Shown here: positions 1-5,913 of the stretch, one piece after another
How positions within the stretch are numbered: position 1 is the stretch's first letter
Layout: each line of letters opens with the position of its first letter
Assembly (NCBI GenBank): GCA_023433985.1
Contig: JAEYTN010000292.1
Coordinates: forward strand, 1-8,468
Source: Pseudomonadota bacterium
GTDB taxonomy: Bacteria > Pseudomonadota > Alphaproteobacteria > Rhizobiales > Devosiaceae
Direction: 5' to 3'
DNA length: 8,468 nucleotides
Program-made: the position numbers and the translations under genes
Notes under the pieces: model-generated
What the model was told of the DNA's origin: nothing
The model's database searches: none
What the model saw: the letters and a program-made list of their open reading frames with translations, nothing else

Positions 1-680
1 GTGCCCTTGAGGTCGACGCGCTTGGGCTCGGCGGGGGTGTCGGCGGTGGCTTCGACGCGGCCCTCGTCCACTTTCACGGTGAGGAGGTGGAGGAAGACGA
101 GGACGGTCAGCGCCAGTGCGAGCAGCAGGGCGGCGAGCATGCCGCCCCAGGCGACGAGCACGCCCGAGATCATCGAGGTGGTGAGGAAACCGATGCCGGT
201 GACCATGCCGACGAGGCCGTTCGCCTTGTCGCGCCGGTCTTCCGGGATAAGGATGGTGACAAGGGTCGCGAGCGCGATCGAGCGGACATTGCCGGCGATG
301 ACGCCGAGCATGACCGGGAAAACGAAGACCCACAGCATCAGGCCATAGGGGTTCCTGAACTCGGCCTCGGGGGTGAGAAGCAGGAGCGCCAGCGAGACGG
401 CGTAGAAGCCGAAGGACACCACCGAGGAGCCGAGCATCACCAGCTTCTTGGCGTTGTGATCGACGATGGAGCCGAGCCAGATGCCGAAGCCGGCGGTGAA
501 AACGAGGTAGAGACCCGCGATGACGCCGGTGGCGAACACCGAGCGCGTCTCGAGGTAGACCCAAAAGGTGATGGCGAACCAGACGGTGAAATTGGTGATG
601 TTGGCAACGAGGTTGTTGCCGAGGATCTGATGGAACGGCGTCACGAACTCTTCTCCGGGCGTCGGCGCGTCGTTGCGCAT
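1..680 (-). CDS. MFS transporter, N-terminal half (partial at window edge)
   Basis: Reading the minus strand from ATG at 680 gives 226 residues of an integral membrane protein that runs off the left edge. Hydrophobic segments fall near residues 28-45, 50-71, 80-103, 113-145, 153-178 and 180-201, matching the six helices of the first half of a major facilitator. A motif-A-like loop (GSIVDHNAKK, about 70-79) lies between helices 2 and 3. A charged stretch after residue 201 looks like the central cytoplasmic loop. The type resembles the MFS_3/EntS-like exporters; the substrate cannot be told. Start choice is uncertain: GTG at 644 (residue 13, before TPFHQ) has a good Shine-Dalgarno GGAGAAG at 650-656 with 5-nt spacing, while ATG 680 has none visible. 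The gene follows the second MFS gene in the same direction, but a hairpin lies between them. Confidence 0.85.
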   Translation of the reverse strand, partial: MRNDAPTPGEEFVTPFHQILGNNLVANITNFTVWFAITFWVYLETRSVFATGVIAGLYLVFTAGFGIWLGSIVDHNAKKLVMLGSSVVSFGFYAVSLALLLLTPEAEFRNPYGLMLWVFVFPVMLGVIAGNVRSIALATLVTILIPEDRRDKANGLVGMVTGIGFLTTSMISGVLVAWGGMLAALLLALALTVLVFLHLLTVKVDEGRVEATADTPAEPKRVDLKG

Positions 681-694
681 AGTTGCAATCAAAT

Positions 695-722
695 GGGGCG
701 CCCAGACGGTAAAGGGCGCCCC
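695..722 (-). terminator. Hairpin, probable intrinsic terminator of the downstream-reading MFS gene
   Basis: A perfect 9-bp inverted repeat (GGGGCGCCC at 695-703 and GGGCGCCCC at 714-722) flanks a 10-nt loop. On the minus strand it is followed by ATTTGATT, a weak T-rich run, and no such run follows on the plus strand. It sits 54 bases past the stop codon of the MFS gene ending at 777 and just before the next MFS gene, so it probably ends the first transcript. The weak T tract leaves open a role as a leader hairpin or attenuator for the next gene. Confidence 0.6.
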
Positions 723-776
723 TGCCACACGGTCTAGCGCAACCGCGTGACAGGGGATGTCAGTAGTCCCACTGGA

Positions 777-2006
777 TCAGGCCGGCTGCAGCTGGCCGGT
801 GTCGGCGTCGACATCCTTTTTGGCGGGCGGGAAGGCGAGCGCCATGGCAGCAGCAGCGATGCCGACGCCGGCGGATGCGATGTAGAGCCAGTGATAGGTG
901 CCGTAGGTATCGTAGAGCCAGCCGCCGCCGAGCGGACCGAAGGCCATGCCGATGGACGAGGTCATGGTGGCGGCGCCCAGCACCGTGCCGAGCAGGCGCG
1001 GCGGGAAATACTCGCGGGCCAGCACCGAGTAGAGCGGCATCACCCCGCCATAGGCGAGACCCAGCACCGCGGCCAGCATGTAGAAGTGCGTCAGTTCGGT
1101 GAGATAGATGTAGCAGTAGATACCCACCGCCTGCAGCACGAGGCCGCCGACGATGACCTTGCGGACGCCGATGCGATCGGCCAGCACGCCGAAGGCCAGG
1201 CGACCGAAGAGGCCGGCAATCCCCTCGATGGCGTAGATGCCCGTGGCGCCGGCCAGCGTGGCGCCGCAGATGATGGCGTAGCTGACGGTGTGGAAGATCG
1301 GGCCCGAATGCGCGGCGCAGCAGAGGAAGAAGGTGCCGGCCAGTACGATGAACTGCGGGGTGCGGAGCACGCTGAAGCCGGTCGCCTGCTTCGCCGGGGC
1401 GGCGCCGGCCGCGGGAGCCGGAGCGGCGCCGATATCGTCGTGCCACGGCGCGCGGCGGATGAGCAGAGAGGCGGGTACCACGACGGCCACGGCGGCGACG
1501 GCGATCCAGAACATGGCGCCGCGCCAGCCGATCAGGTCGATCAGGTAGGCGGCGAGCGGGCTCATGGTCATGGGTGCGACGCCGCCACCCAGCGAGACGA
1601 GCGATACGGCGAGGCTGCGGTTCTTGTCGAACCAGCCCAGGGTGGCCGCGATGATGGGAGCGAAGAAGGCACCGCCCGAAGCGCCGACGAGGCCGCCATA
1701 GGCGAACTGGAAGACGACGAGATCGGTGGACAGGCTGGCGAGCACGAGGCCGGCGCCGAGCAATGCGGCGGCGATCAGCACGACCGGCCGGGCACCGATC
1801 TTGTCGGAAAGCGTGCCCCAGCCGAAGCCGGCCACACCCATGGTGATGAAGCCGATGCTCATGGCCAGCGAGATGCCGGCATCGGACCAGCCCATTTCGG
1901 CGGCGATGGCGGACTTGTAGACGGGGAGCGCAAACATGGCGCCCATGGCGAGACAGGTAATGACGGCGCCCGCGGCGACGACCACCCAGCCGTAATGCTT
2001 TTCCAT
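777..2006 (-). CDS. MFS transporter (OFA/monocarboxylate-like, 12 helices)
   Basis: Encodes a complete 409-residue major facilitator. The start ATG at 2006 is set by a strong Shine-Dalgarno (GGAGGAAGG, 4 nt upstream); the frame is open further upstream but lacks such a site. Two homologous halves each carry a motif-A loop: GTLSDKIGAR (64-73) and GVLADRIGVRK (273-283). Helices are evident at about 6-28, 44-64, 75-92, 97-125, 133-156, 160-182, then six more from about 218 to 392. An Ala/Pro-rich loop (190-208) joins the halves. The opening (HYGWVVVAAGA) and length resemble the oxalate/formate antiporter-type and monocarboxylate MFS groups, so an organic anion or a drug-like compound is a plausible substrate; this is inference. 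It is divergent from an HxlR regulator, with twin operator-like repeats overlapping its probable promoter. This suggests expression induced when the regulator senses its signal. Confidence 0.92.
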   Translation of the reverse strand: MEKHYGWVVVAAGAVITCLAMGAMFALPVYKSAIAAEMGWSDAGISLAMSIGFITMGVAGFGWGTLSDKIGARPVVLIAAALLGAGLVLASLSTDLVVFQFAYGGLVGASGGAFFAPIIAATLGWFDKNRSLAVSLVSLGGGVAPMTMSPLAAYLIDLIGWRGAMFWIAVAAVAVVVPASLLIRRAPWHDDIGAAPAPAAGAAPAKQATGFSVLRTPQFIVLAGTFFLCCAAHSGPIFHTVSYAIICGATLAGATGIYAIEGIAGLFGRLAFGVLADRIGVRKVIVGGLVLQAVGIYCYIYLTELTHFYMLAAVLGLAYGGVMPLYSVLAREYFPPRLLGTVLGAATMTSSIGMAFGPLGGGWLYDTYGTYHWLYIASAGVGIAAAAMALAFPPAKKDVDADTGQLQPA

Positions 2007-2101
2007 TTTTCCTTCCTCCGGGACATCCTGCCATATCGACGAATGGACGGCTGTCGTTTCGACATGCGGATGCAGGAATCTTTCGCCCTGCCCTCTCAAC
2101 C

Positions 2102-2121
2102 GCTTGTGATGTGCAAGTGGT
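2102..2121 (+). promoter_or_regulatory. Operator-like repeat, copy 1
   Basis: GCTTGTGATGTGCAAGTGGT is one of two 20-bp direct copies in the divergent MFS/HxlR gap and matches copy 2 at 17 of 20 positions. Each copy contains a dyad, CTTG-N7-CAAG (here 2103-2106 and 2114-2117). A dyad repeated next to a dimeric winged-helix regulator is the usual form of its binding site. Assignment to the adjacent HxlR protein is inference. Confidence 0.6.
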
Positions 2122-2146
2122 ATATGAAGTTGGTACTGCTTGTAAA
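2119..2146 (-). promoter_or_regulatory. Candidate sigma70-type promoter of the MFS gene
   Basis: On the minus strand, TTTACA (2141-2146, 5 of 6 to TTGACA) and TATACC (2119-2124, 4 of 6 to TATAAT) are separated by 16 bases. This places the transcript start near 2112, about 106 bases before the ATG. The -35 box lies inside the right operator-like repeat and the -10 box touches the left one, as expected for a repressible promoter. It is predicted from consensus match only. Confidence 0.4.
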
Positions 2147-2157
2147 CTGCAAGTGGT
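2138..2157 (+). promoter_or_regulatory. Operator-like repeat, copy 2
   Basis: GCTTGTAAACTGCAAGTGGT lies 36 bp downstream of copy 1 and has the same CTTG-N7-CAAG dyad (2139-2142 and 2150-2153). The three differing bases all fall in the central spacer. A weaker AAGTTGGTA element at 2127-2135 lies between the copies. The site ends 16 bases before the preferred GTG start of the regulator gene and covers the -35 box of the divergent promoter, so it could serve both repression of the transporter and autoregulation. Confidence 0.6.
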
Positions 2158-2173
2158 TGATTTGGAGCGATCC

Positions 2174-2656
2174 GTGAACGAACCCAGGTCGGGCTGCCCC
2201 ATCAACCAGTCGGTCGAAGTGCTCGGCGACCGCTGGAGCCTGATCGTGCTGCGCGACATCATGTTCGGCAATTTCCGCACCTATGGCGAACTGCACGGCA
2301 ATTCCCTCGAAGGTATCGCGACGAACATCCTGGCCGACCGGCTGAAGCGGCTGGTGGAGGAAGGGCTGCTGAGCGTGACGCCTGATTTCGCGCACAAGCA
2401 GCGCACCATCTACAGCCTGACCGAAAAGGCCATCGACTTGGTGCCGGTGATGGTGACGCTGGGCAACTGGGGGGTGAAGCACCTGTCGCCGCACCGCGCC
2501 TTCGCCGCCCGCTCGATCGCGCTGCAGCAGGGCGGGCCGGAACTGTGGGCGGCCTTCGCCGAGGAACTCAGGCATATGCATCGCGGCGCGCCCAAGCCGG
2601 AGCGCTCGGTAATGGCGGAACTGCAGGCGGCCTATGTGGCGGCGGGTGGGACCTGA
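2174..2656 (+). CDS. HxlR-family winged-helix transcriptional regulator
   Basis: Encodes a 160-residue DNA-binding protein. The HxlR signature is clear: an N-terminal GCP with Cys8, then GDRWSLIVLRDI (18-29), a recognition-helix region (about 46-65, EGIATNILADRLKRLVEEGLL) and a wing ending in YSLTEKAIDLVPVM (80-93). Residues after about 105 form a C-terminal extension, longer than in minimal HxlR proteins of roughly 110-130 residues. HxlR members bind as dimers, and several sense electrophiles or oxidants through the N-terminal Cys; that Cys is present here but its role is not shown. The start GTG at 2174 has GGAG at 2164-2167 with 6-nt spacing. The frame is open upstream to 2111, but that would place coding sequence inside the operator repeats. 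The gene is divergent from the MFS transporter, which is the likely target, and ends 12 bases from the convergent endolysin-like gene. Confidence 0.93.
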   Translation: MNEPRSGCPINQSVEVLGDRWSLIVLRDIMFGNFRTYGELHGNSLEGIATNILADRLKRLVEEGLLSVTPDFAHKQRTIYSLTEKAIDLVPVMVTLGNWGVKHLSPHRAFAARSIALQQGGPELWAAFAEELRHMHRGAPKPERSVMAELQAAYVAAGGT

Positions 2657-2668
2657 GGCCCCTGGAGC

Positions 2669-3214
2669 CTACACCCGGGCTTCGGCGAGCGAGAGGCAGG
2701 TGCGCAGGATTCCGACCAGCCTTTCGGGGGCGATGAGGGCCCGGTTGCGCCGGTCGCCCGCGTAGTAGGTCTCGCCGGCCGCGAGTCTCCGATGCGCGCC
2801 GCGCATCGGAGCCAGCACCGGGAATGCTGCCCATTCCATGGCGAGTTGCAAGGCAAAGTCCTCGAGCCGCAGCTCGTGGGCGATGAAGCGGTCGAAGCCG
2901 CGCCGTTGCAGCAGCGTGTAGCCGATCAAATCCTGCAGGCCGGGATCGAAGCGGCGCTCGGCATCGAGCCCGAGTTGCTCGATCACCCCGGACAAAGTTG
3001 CGGAGATCACCTGGTAGCGGCCGGCCGCGCTCGAGCCATGCGCCGCCTCCCAGCCCGGCTGGGCCGCCAGCACCTCGGCCAGCGTCATCTGCGTGAGCGG
3101 CCGGGCGAGCGTATTCTGCCTGTTGCGGTAGATGACCTCGTAGCCGCCCGGGGCTTCGGTGCGGCCGATGAAATCCAGCAGCAGCACGGCGCTCAGCGGC
3201 ACATCGCGGCTCAA
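2669..3214 (-). CDS. Lambda-endolysin-like muramidase (GH104-type lytic transglycosylase)
   Basis: Encodes up to 181 residues. The pattern matches phage lambda R endolysin as I know it: a hydrophobic N-terminal helix leading to a Glu (LLLDFIGRTE, E20, aligned with catalytic Glu19 of lambda R), a central SSAAGRYQVIS (61-71, like STGAGRYQLLS), a QLGL turn (80-83), and a late EWAAFPV (127-133, like IWASLPG). Such enzymes cleave the MurNAc-GlcNAc bond of peptidoglycan and form an anhydro-muramyl end. No signal peptide or membrane anchor is visible, so export would need a holin or cell lysis; neither is encoded here. The start is uncertain: TTG at 3214 gives the lambda-like length to the Glu but has no clear Shine-Dalgarno; GTG at 3202 or 3187 are alternatives. 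It converges on the HxlR gene and diverges from the nucleotidyltransferase gene. No other phage gene is nearby, so it may be domesticated or a relic. Confidence 0.75.
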   Translation of the reverse strand: MSRDVPLSAVLLLDFIGRTEAPGGYEVIYRNRQNTLARPLTQMTLAEVLAAQPGWEAAHGSSAAGRYQVISATLSGVIEQLGLDAERRFDPGLQDLIGYTLLQRRGFDRFIAHELRLEDFALQLAMEWAAFPVLAPMRGAHRRLAAGETYYAGDRRNRALIAPERLVGILRTCLSLAEARV

Positions 3215-3252
3215 GGGCGTGCGGTCCGGTGTGAGTTGGAGTGGGGCAGCGC

Positions 3253-3282
3253 TTGCCCATGGCCGCCGCAGGACACTATCTT
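3253..3282 (+). promoter_or_regulatory. Weak candidate promoter of the nucleotidyltransferase gene
   Basis: TTGCCC (3253-3258) and TATCTT (3277-3282) each match the sigma70 boxes at 4 of 6 positions and are separated by 18 bases. A transcript starting 7 bases after the -10 box would begin at about 3289, the ATG itself. That would fit the lack of a Shine-Dalgarno there (leaderless translation). The match is poor and such boxes are expected by chance. Confidence 0.2.
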
Positions 3283-3288
3283 CAAGCC

Positions 3289-4710
3289 ATGCCTTCGGCC
3301 AGTTCCCTCGACCTCCTCCCGCTCCGCCGCCATTGGCCGAGCGAGCGACAAATCCTCCTGCTCAAGTGCGCACTGTCCGACCGCGAGAGCGCCGCTGCCG
3401 CCTGGGCGGAGTGGAACCGGCGCACGACGCTCGACAAGGCGACCGCGGCGGAAGTGCGACTGCTGTCGACCGCCGGCGCGCGGGTCAGGGAGTTCGACCC
3501 CGATTCGCCGGCGCTGGCGCGGCTCAAGGGCGCGCGGCGCTACATCTTCACCCGCACGCAGGTGACGATCGCAGCGGCGCGCCCGCTGCTCGCCGCGCTG
3601 ACGGGGGCTGGCGTGCGGGTGATGCTGATCAAGGGCGCCGCGCGCGTGGCCGAGGCGCCGGCAATGGCAGCGGAGCGGACGCTGCGGGATATCGACATCC
3701 TGGTGCAACACGACGAGCTGCCGCGGGCGCTGGCCGTGGTGGAGGCCGAGGGGTGGCGGGCAAAGCTCGCCAACATCTGGGCGCGGGACGGGGCGCTTGC
3801 CGAACGATTCGCCGCACAGCACGCGATCGGGCTCGGCTCGCCCGATCCTGCTGCGAGCGGTTCAGTGGACCTGCACCACTTCACCACGCAGATGAACCGC
3901 AATATTGGCGACGACGATGCGCTGTGGACGCGGGCGCGGTCGGCGACCCTGGGCGGGGTGAAGCTGCTGGTGCCCGACCCGACGGACACGGCGCTGGTGA
4001 CGCTCAGCCACGCGCTGATGTTCAGCCGCACGGACAAGACTTCGGACTGGGCGCTCGACGTGGCCGCGACCATGGCCGCCGGAACGATGGACTGGCGGCG
4101 ACTCGTCGACATGGCGGTGGAGCGGCAGACGGAAGCGTTCATCGCCGCGCCGCTGCTGCTGCTGCGCGAGGCGCTGGGGCTCGCGGTGCCGGACGAGGCG
4201 ATCGACCGGCTGGTCGCGCAGCTCGACTGGCCGCGGCTCCACGAGTTCGAGTACCTGGCGACGGCCTATTACAGCCATGCGCGGCGGCACGAGCAGATCG
4301 ATGCGGCGCGGGAAATGGCCGCATCGCGCGCGGTGGCGGCATTCGAGCGCCGGGCGCGCGAGGCGGTGAGGCCGGCTCCTCGGCCTGCCCCGGCGACGCT
4401 CGCCCCCAAGGCGCTGGCGCCGATCGCGGTGCCGGAGGGCGACCCGCGCAGGACGCTGACGCTGGAGGTAAGCTTTCGGCCCGGAGCGCACTGGGGGCGC
4501 TCGAGCGTGCTGCTGAGGGCGCCCGGCTTCCTGCTCGACTTCTGGCGGGCGGATGCGCCCTTCAGCCTCTTCGCCCCGCTGAGGAGGCGGCGGTTCACGC
4601 TGCGCGTCCCGGCTGCGCTGTTCGCGATGCGCGGGATCGGCGAGATCGGCGTGCAGGCCGGCTCGCGCAACAAGGTGCGCGGGCTCAAGCTGCGGTGGAT
4701 CGAAGACTGA
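3289..4710 (+). CDS. Nucleotidyltransferase family protein (NTP_transf_5-like) with C-terminal extension
   Basis: Encodes 473 residues from ATG 3289. The core resembles the uncharacterised nucleotidyltransferase family PF14907: VMLIKGAARV (111-120), RDIDILV (133-139) with the paired metal-binding Asp residues 134 and 136, then SVDLHHF (192-198) supplying a third Asp. A helical region follows with TSDWALDVAAT (251-261) and DWRRLV (268-273). A Pro/Ala-rich linker (about 361-382) leads to a basic, beta-rich C-terminal part (about 385-473) that I do not recognise. Family members are thought to transfer nucleotidyl groups; relatives occur with HprK-like kinases and PqqD-like proteins, including in lasso-peptide phosphorylation. 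Here the gene converges on the PqqD-like gene with no spacing. The start is uncertain: ATG 3259 and GTG 3241 are in frame, and none has a strong Shine-Dalgarno. Confidence 0.8.
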   Translation: MPSASSLDLLPLRRHWPSERQILLLKCALSDRESAAAAWAEWNRRTTLDKATAAEVRLLSTAGARVREFDPDSPALARLKGARRYIFTRTQVTIAAARPLLAALTGAGVRVMLIKGAARVAEAPAMAAERTLRDIDILVQHDELPRALAVVEAEGWRAKLANIWARDGALAERFAAQHAIGLGSPDPAASGSVDLHHFTTQMNRNIGDDDALWTRARSATLGGVKLLVPDPTDTALVTLSHALMFSRTDKTSDWALDVAATMAAGTMDWRRLVDMAVERQTEAFIAAPLLLLREALGLAVPDEAIDRLVAQLDWPRLHEFEYLATAYYSHARRHEQIDAAREMAASRAVAAFERRAREAVRPAPRPAPATLAPKALAPIAVPEGDPRRTLTLEVSFRPGAHWGRSSVLLRAPGFLLDFWRADAPFSLFAPLRRRRFTLRVPAALFAMRGIGEIGVQAGSRNKVRGLKLRWIED

Positions 4711-4716
4711 TCAGTC
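4705..4716. repeat. 12-bp palindrome joining two convergent stop codons
   Basis: GACTGATCAGTC is perfectly self-complementary. Its centre is the abutting stop codons of the nucleotidyltransferase (TGA 4708-4710, plus) and the PqqD-like gene (TGA read from 4713-4711, minus). It has no loop beyond GATC and no T tract, so it is a poor terminator. It may simply reflect the symmetry forced by TGA|TCA plus chance. Confidence 0.5.
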
Positions 4717-5118
4717 CTTGACCTTGGGCCAGCCCTGCCCGTCGTCGACCTCGTGGACCGGGTCGAGCAGCAGCAGGCTCTGCATGTCGGAGAACGATTC
4801 GAGGACCGGCAGGTCCCCGGCCAGCGCCACGGTGGGCGGTGCCTGCGGCTCGAGCGGAGCGCCCGAAGCGCGCAGCAGGCCCTCGGCGGCGGCGGTGGCG
4901 GCGAACTGCTCGATGGCGGCCGCCATGGGCGTGCCTGCGCCCGCGGCAGCGACCAGCGCCTCGACCGGGTGGCCGGACGTCAGGTCGTGCCAAAGGCACA
5001 AGGCATTGTCCTTGATGGAGAAATAGGTGCCTGTCGCCATGTTGAGGGCGACAACCTCGCCCTCGAACTCTTCCGCCACGCAATCGGGGGCGTTCACTTC
5101 GAATATGGTCTGCGGCAC
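4711..5118 (-). CDS. PqqD-like protein with acidic C-terminal tail
   Basis: Encodes 135 residues from GTG 5118, chosen because AGGAA lies 7 nt upstream; TTG 5133 would add five residues but lacks a site. Residues 1-85 fit the PqqD fold: an opening strand (PQTIFEVN), EEFEGEVVALNMATGTYFSI (16-35) with the typical Gly-x-Tyr turn, a helix with A39 and W43, and helices to about 82. PqqD-like domains (RiPP recognition elements) bind leader peptides and hand them to modifying enzymes. This protein is longer than the usual ~90 residues: after a Pro-rich linker (87-103) comes a tail with DMQSLLLLDPVHEVDD (111-126) then GW. It is the last gene of the minus operon, 57 bases after the upstream glycosyltransferase, next to a nucleotidyltransferase and near an HprK-like kinase. 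These are the partners seen in the HPr-rel-A type gene set. Its client is unknown. Confidence 0.82.
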   Translation of the reverse strand: MPQTIFEVNAPDCVAEEFEGEVVALNMATGTYFSIKDNALCLWHDLTSGHPVEALVAAAGAGTPMAAAIEQFAATAAAEGLLRASGAPLEPQAPPTVALAGDLPVLESFSDMQSLLLLDPVHEVDDGQGWPKVKD

Positions 5119-5175
5119 GTGGGAATTCCTCAAGGCTTGAAGTCGGGGCCGACTATGGCAGCGGCGGGGACAGGG

Positions 5176-5913
5176 TCAACCGGCAGCGGCCGGATCATCC
5201 ACGGGCAGGAAGTCGCGCTCCAGCGGAATCGGGCGAAGCTCGATGCCGGTTTCGTCGACGAGGTAGCCATAGCCCTGCGCCTGGAAGCGGCTTTCGGGAT
5301 CGAGCGCCTGGTAGCGGGCCAGCCGGGCGGCACGGTCCTCGGCGCGGATCATGCGCAGGTGGTAGAGGTTTAGATCGAGATGCGCGCCGACCGTGGCCAG
5401 GCGGCTGACGATTTCGAGCGGCATCCAGTAGCGGTGCAGCGGGCGCGGATCGAACTTAGTGTGCTCGGGGCGGTTGCGGAACAGACGGTAGCGGGCCTTG
5501 CCGCCCCAGATACCGTCTGCCCGGTAGTGCCGGCGGTCGTCCCAGAGCTCGCGGAGCTGCAGGGTGTAAGCCTCGATGCCCTTCTCGTCGGCTTCGGCGA
5601 TCAGGTGGGGGATTTCGGTGGCGAATCGCCTTTCGAGCCGCTCGTCGGCATCGATCGCCAGCACCCAGTGACCGCCGTGGGCGCGGGCCGCCTTGATCAG
5701 CGCCATGTGGTTGCCGCGTTCGTTCCACGCGCTGCCCGGCGGGTTGGCAATCACTTCGACGACCTTTGGGTGGGTGCGAAGCAAGGCGGCGGTGTCGTCG
5801 GTCGAGCCGTCGTCCAGCGCGATGATGCCATCGACCGCGGGGGCGACGTTCTCGAGCCAGCCGGGGAGGTAGCTGGCCTCGTTGCGGGCCTGCAGCAGGG
5901 CGAGGAGGGTCAT
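5176..5913 (-). CDS. GT2 family glycosyltransferase (WaaE/KdtX-like fold type)
   Basis: Encodes 245 residues of a GT-A fold enzyme that moves a sugar from a nucleotide donor. Visible motifs are QARNEASYLPGWLENV (8-23), DDGSTD (34-39), the donor/metal motif DADE (88-91), a middle region with FRNRPEHTKFDPRPLH (145-160) and a conserved-looking end (ELRPIPLERDFLP, 225-237). No transmembrane segment is present, so it probably acts at the inner face of the membrane. The NEA..L..WL start resembles the LPS core/glucan-type GT2 group; the donor and acceptor cannot be read. The ATG overlaps the stop of the preceding glycosyltransferase as ATGA (5910-5913), which implies translational coupling. In this frame the ORF continues upstream to 6354 but that part is the shadow of the preceding gene. 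Confidence 0.9.
   Translation of the reverse strand: MTLLALLQARNEASYLPGWLENVAPAVDGIIALDDGSTDDTAALLRTHPKVVEVIANPPGSAWNERGNHMALIKAARAHGGHWVLAIDADERLERRFATEIPHLIAEADEKGIEAYTLQLRELWDDRRHYRADGIWGGKARYRLFRNRPEHTKFDPRPLHRYWMPLEIVSRLATVGAHLDLNLYHLRMIRAEDRAARLARYQALDPESRFQAQGYGYLVDETGIELRPIPLERDFLPVDDPAAAG

Noticed and set aside
87..737. Plus-strand open frame of 216 codons opposite the first MFS gene
   Set aside because: Low-complexity acidic, Gly-rich translation; the minus strand here encodes clear MFS helices.
747..2280. Long open frames overlapping the second MFS gene on both strands
   Set aside because: Their translations are rich in Gly, Asp, His and Arg without any domain, as expected for shadows of a high-GC gene. 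The transporter frame has twelve helices, both motif-A loops and a strong ribosome site.
2657..2680. Terminator between the HxlR and endolysin-like genes
   Set aside because: Only a 4-bp AGGC/GCCT stem is visible and there is no T tract.
2568..3260. Minus-strand frame of 230 codons overlapping the endolysin-like gene, starting with an ATG
   Set aside because: Arg/Pro/Ala-rich without any domain; the neighbouring frame keeps the lambda R motifs over its length.
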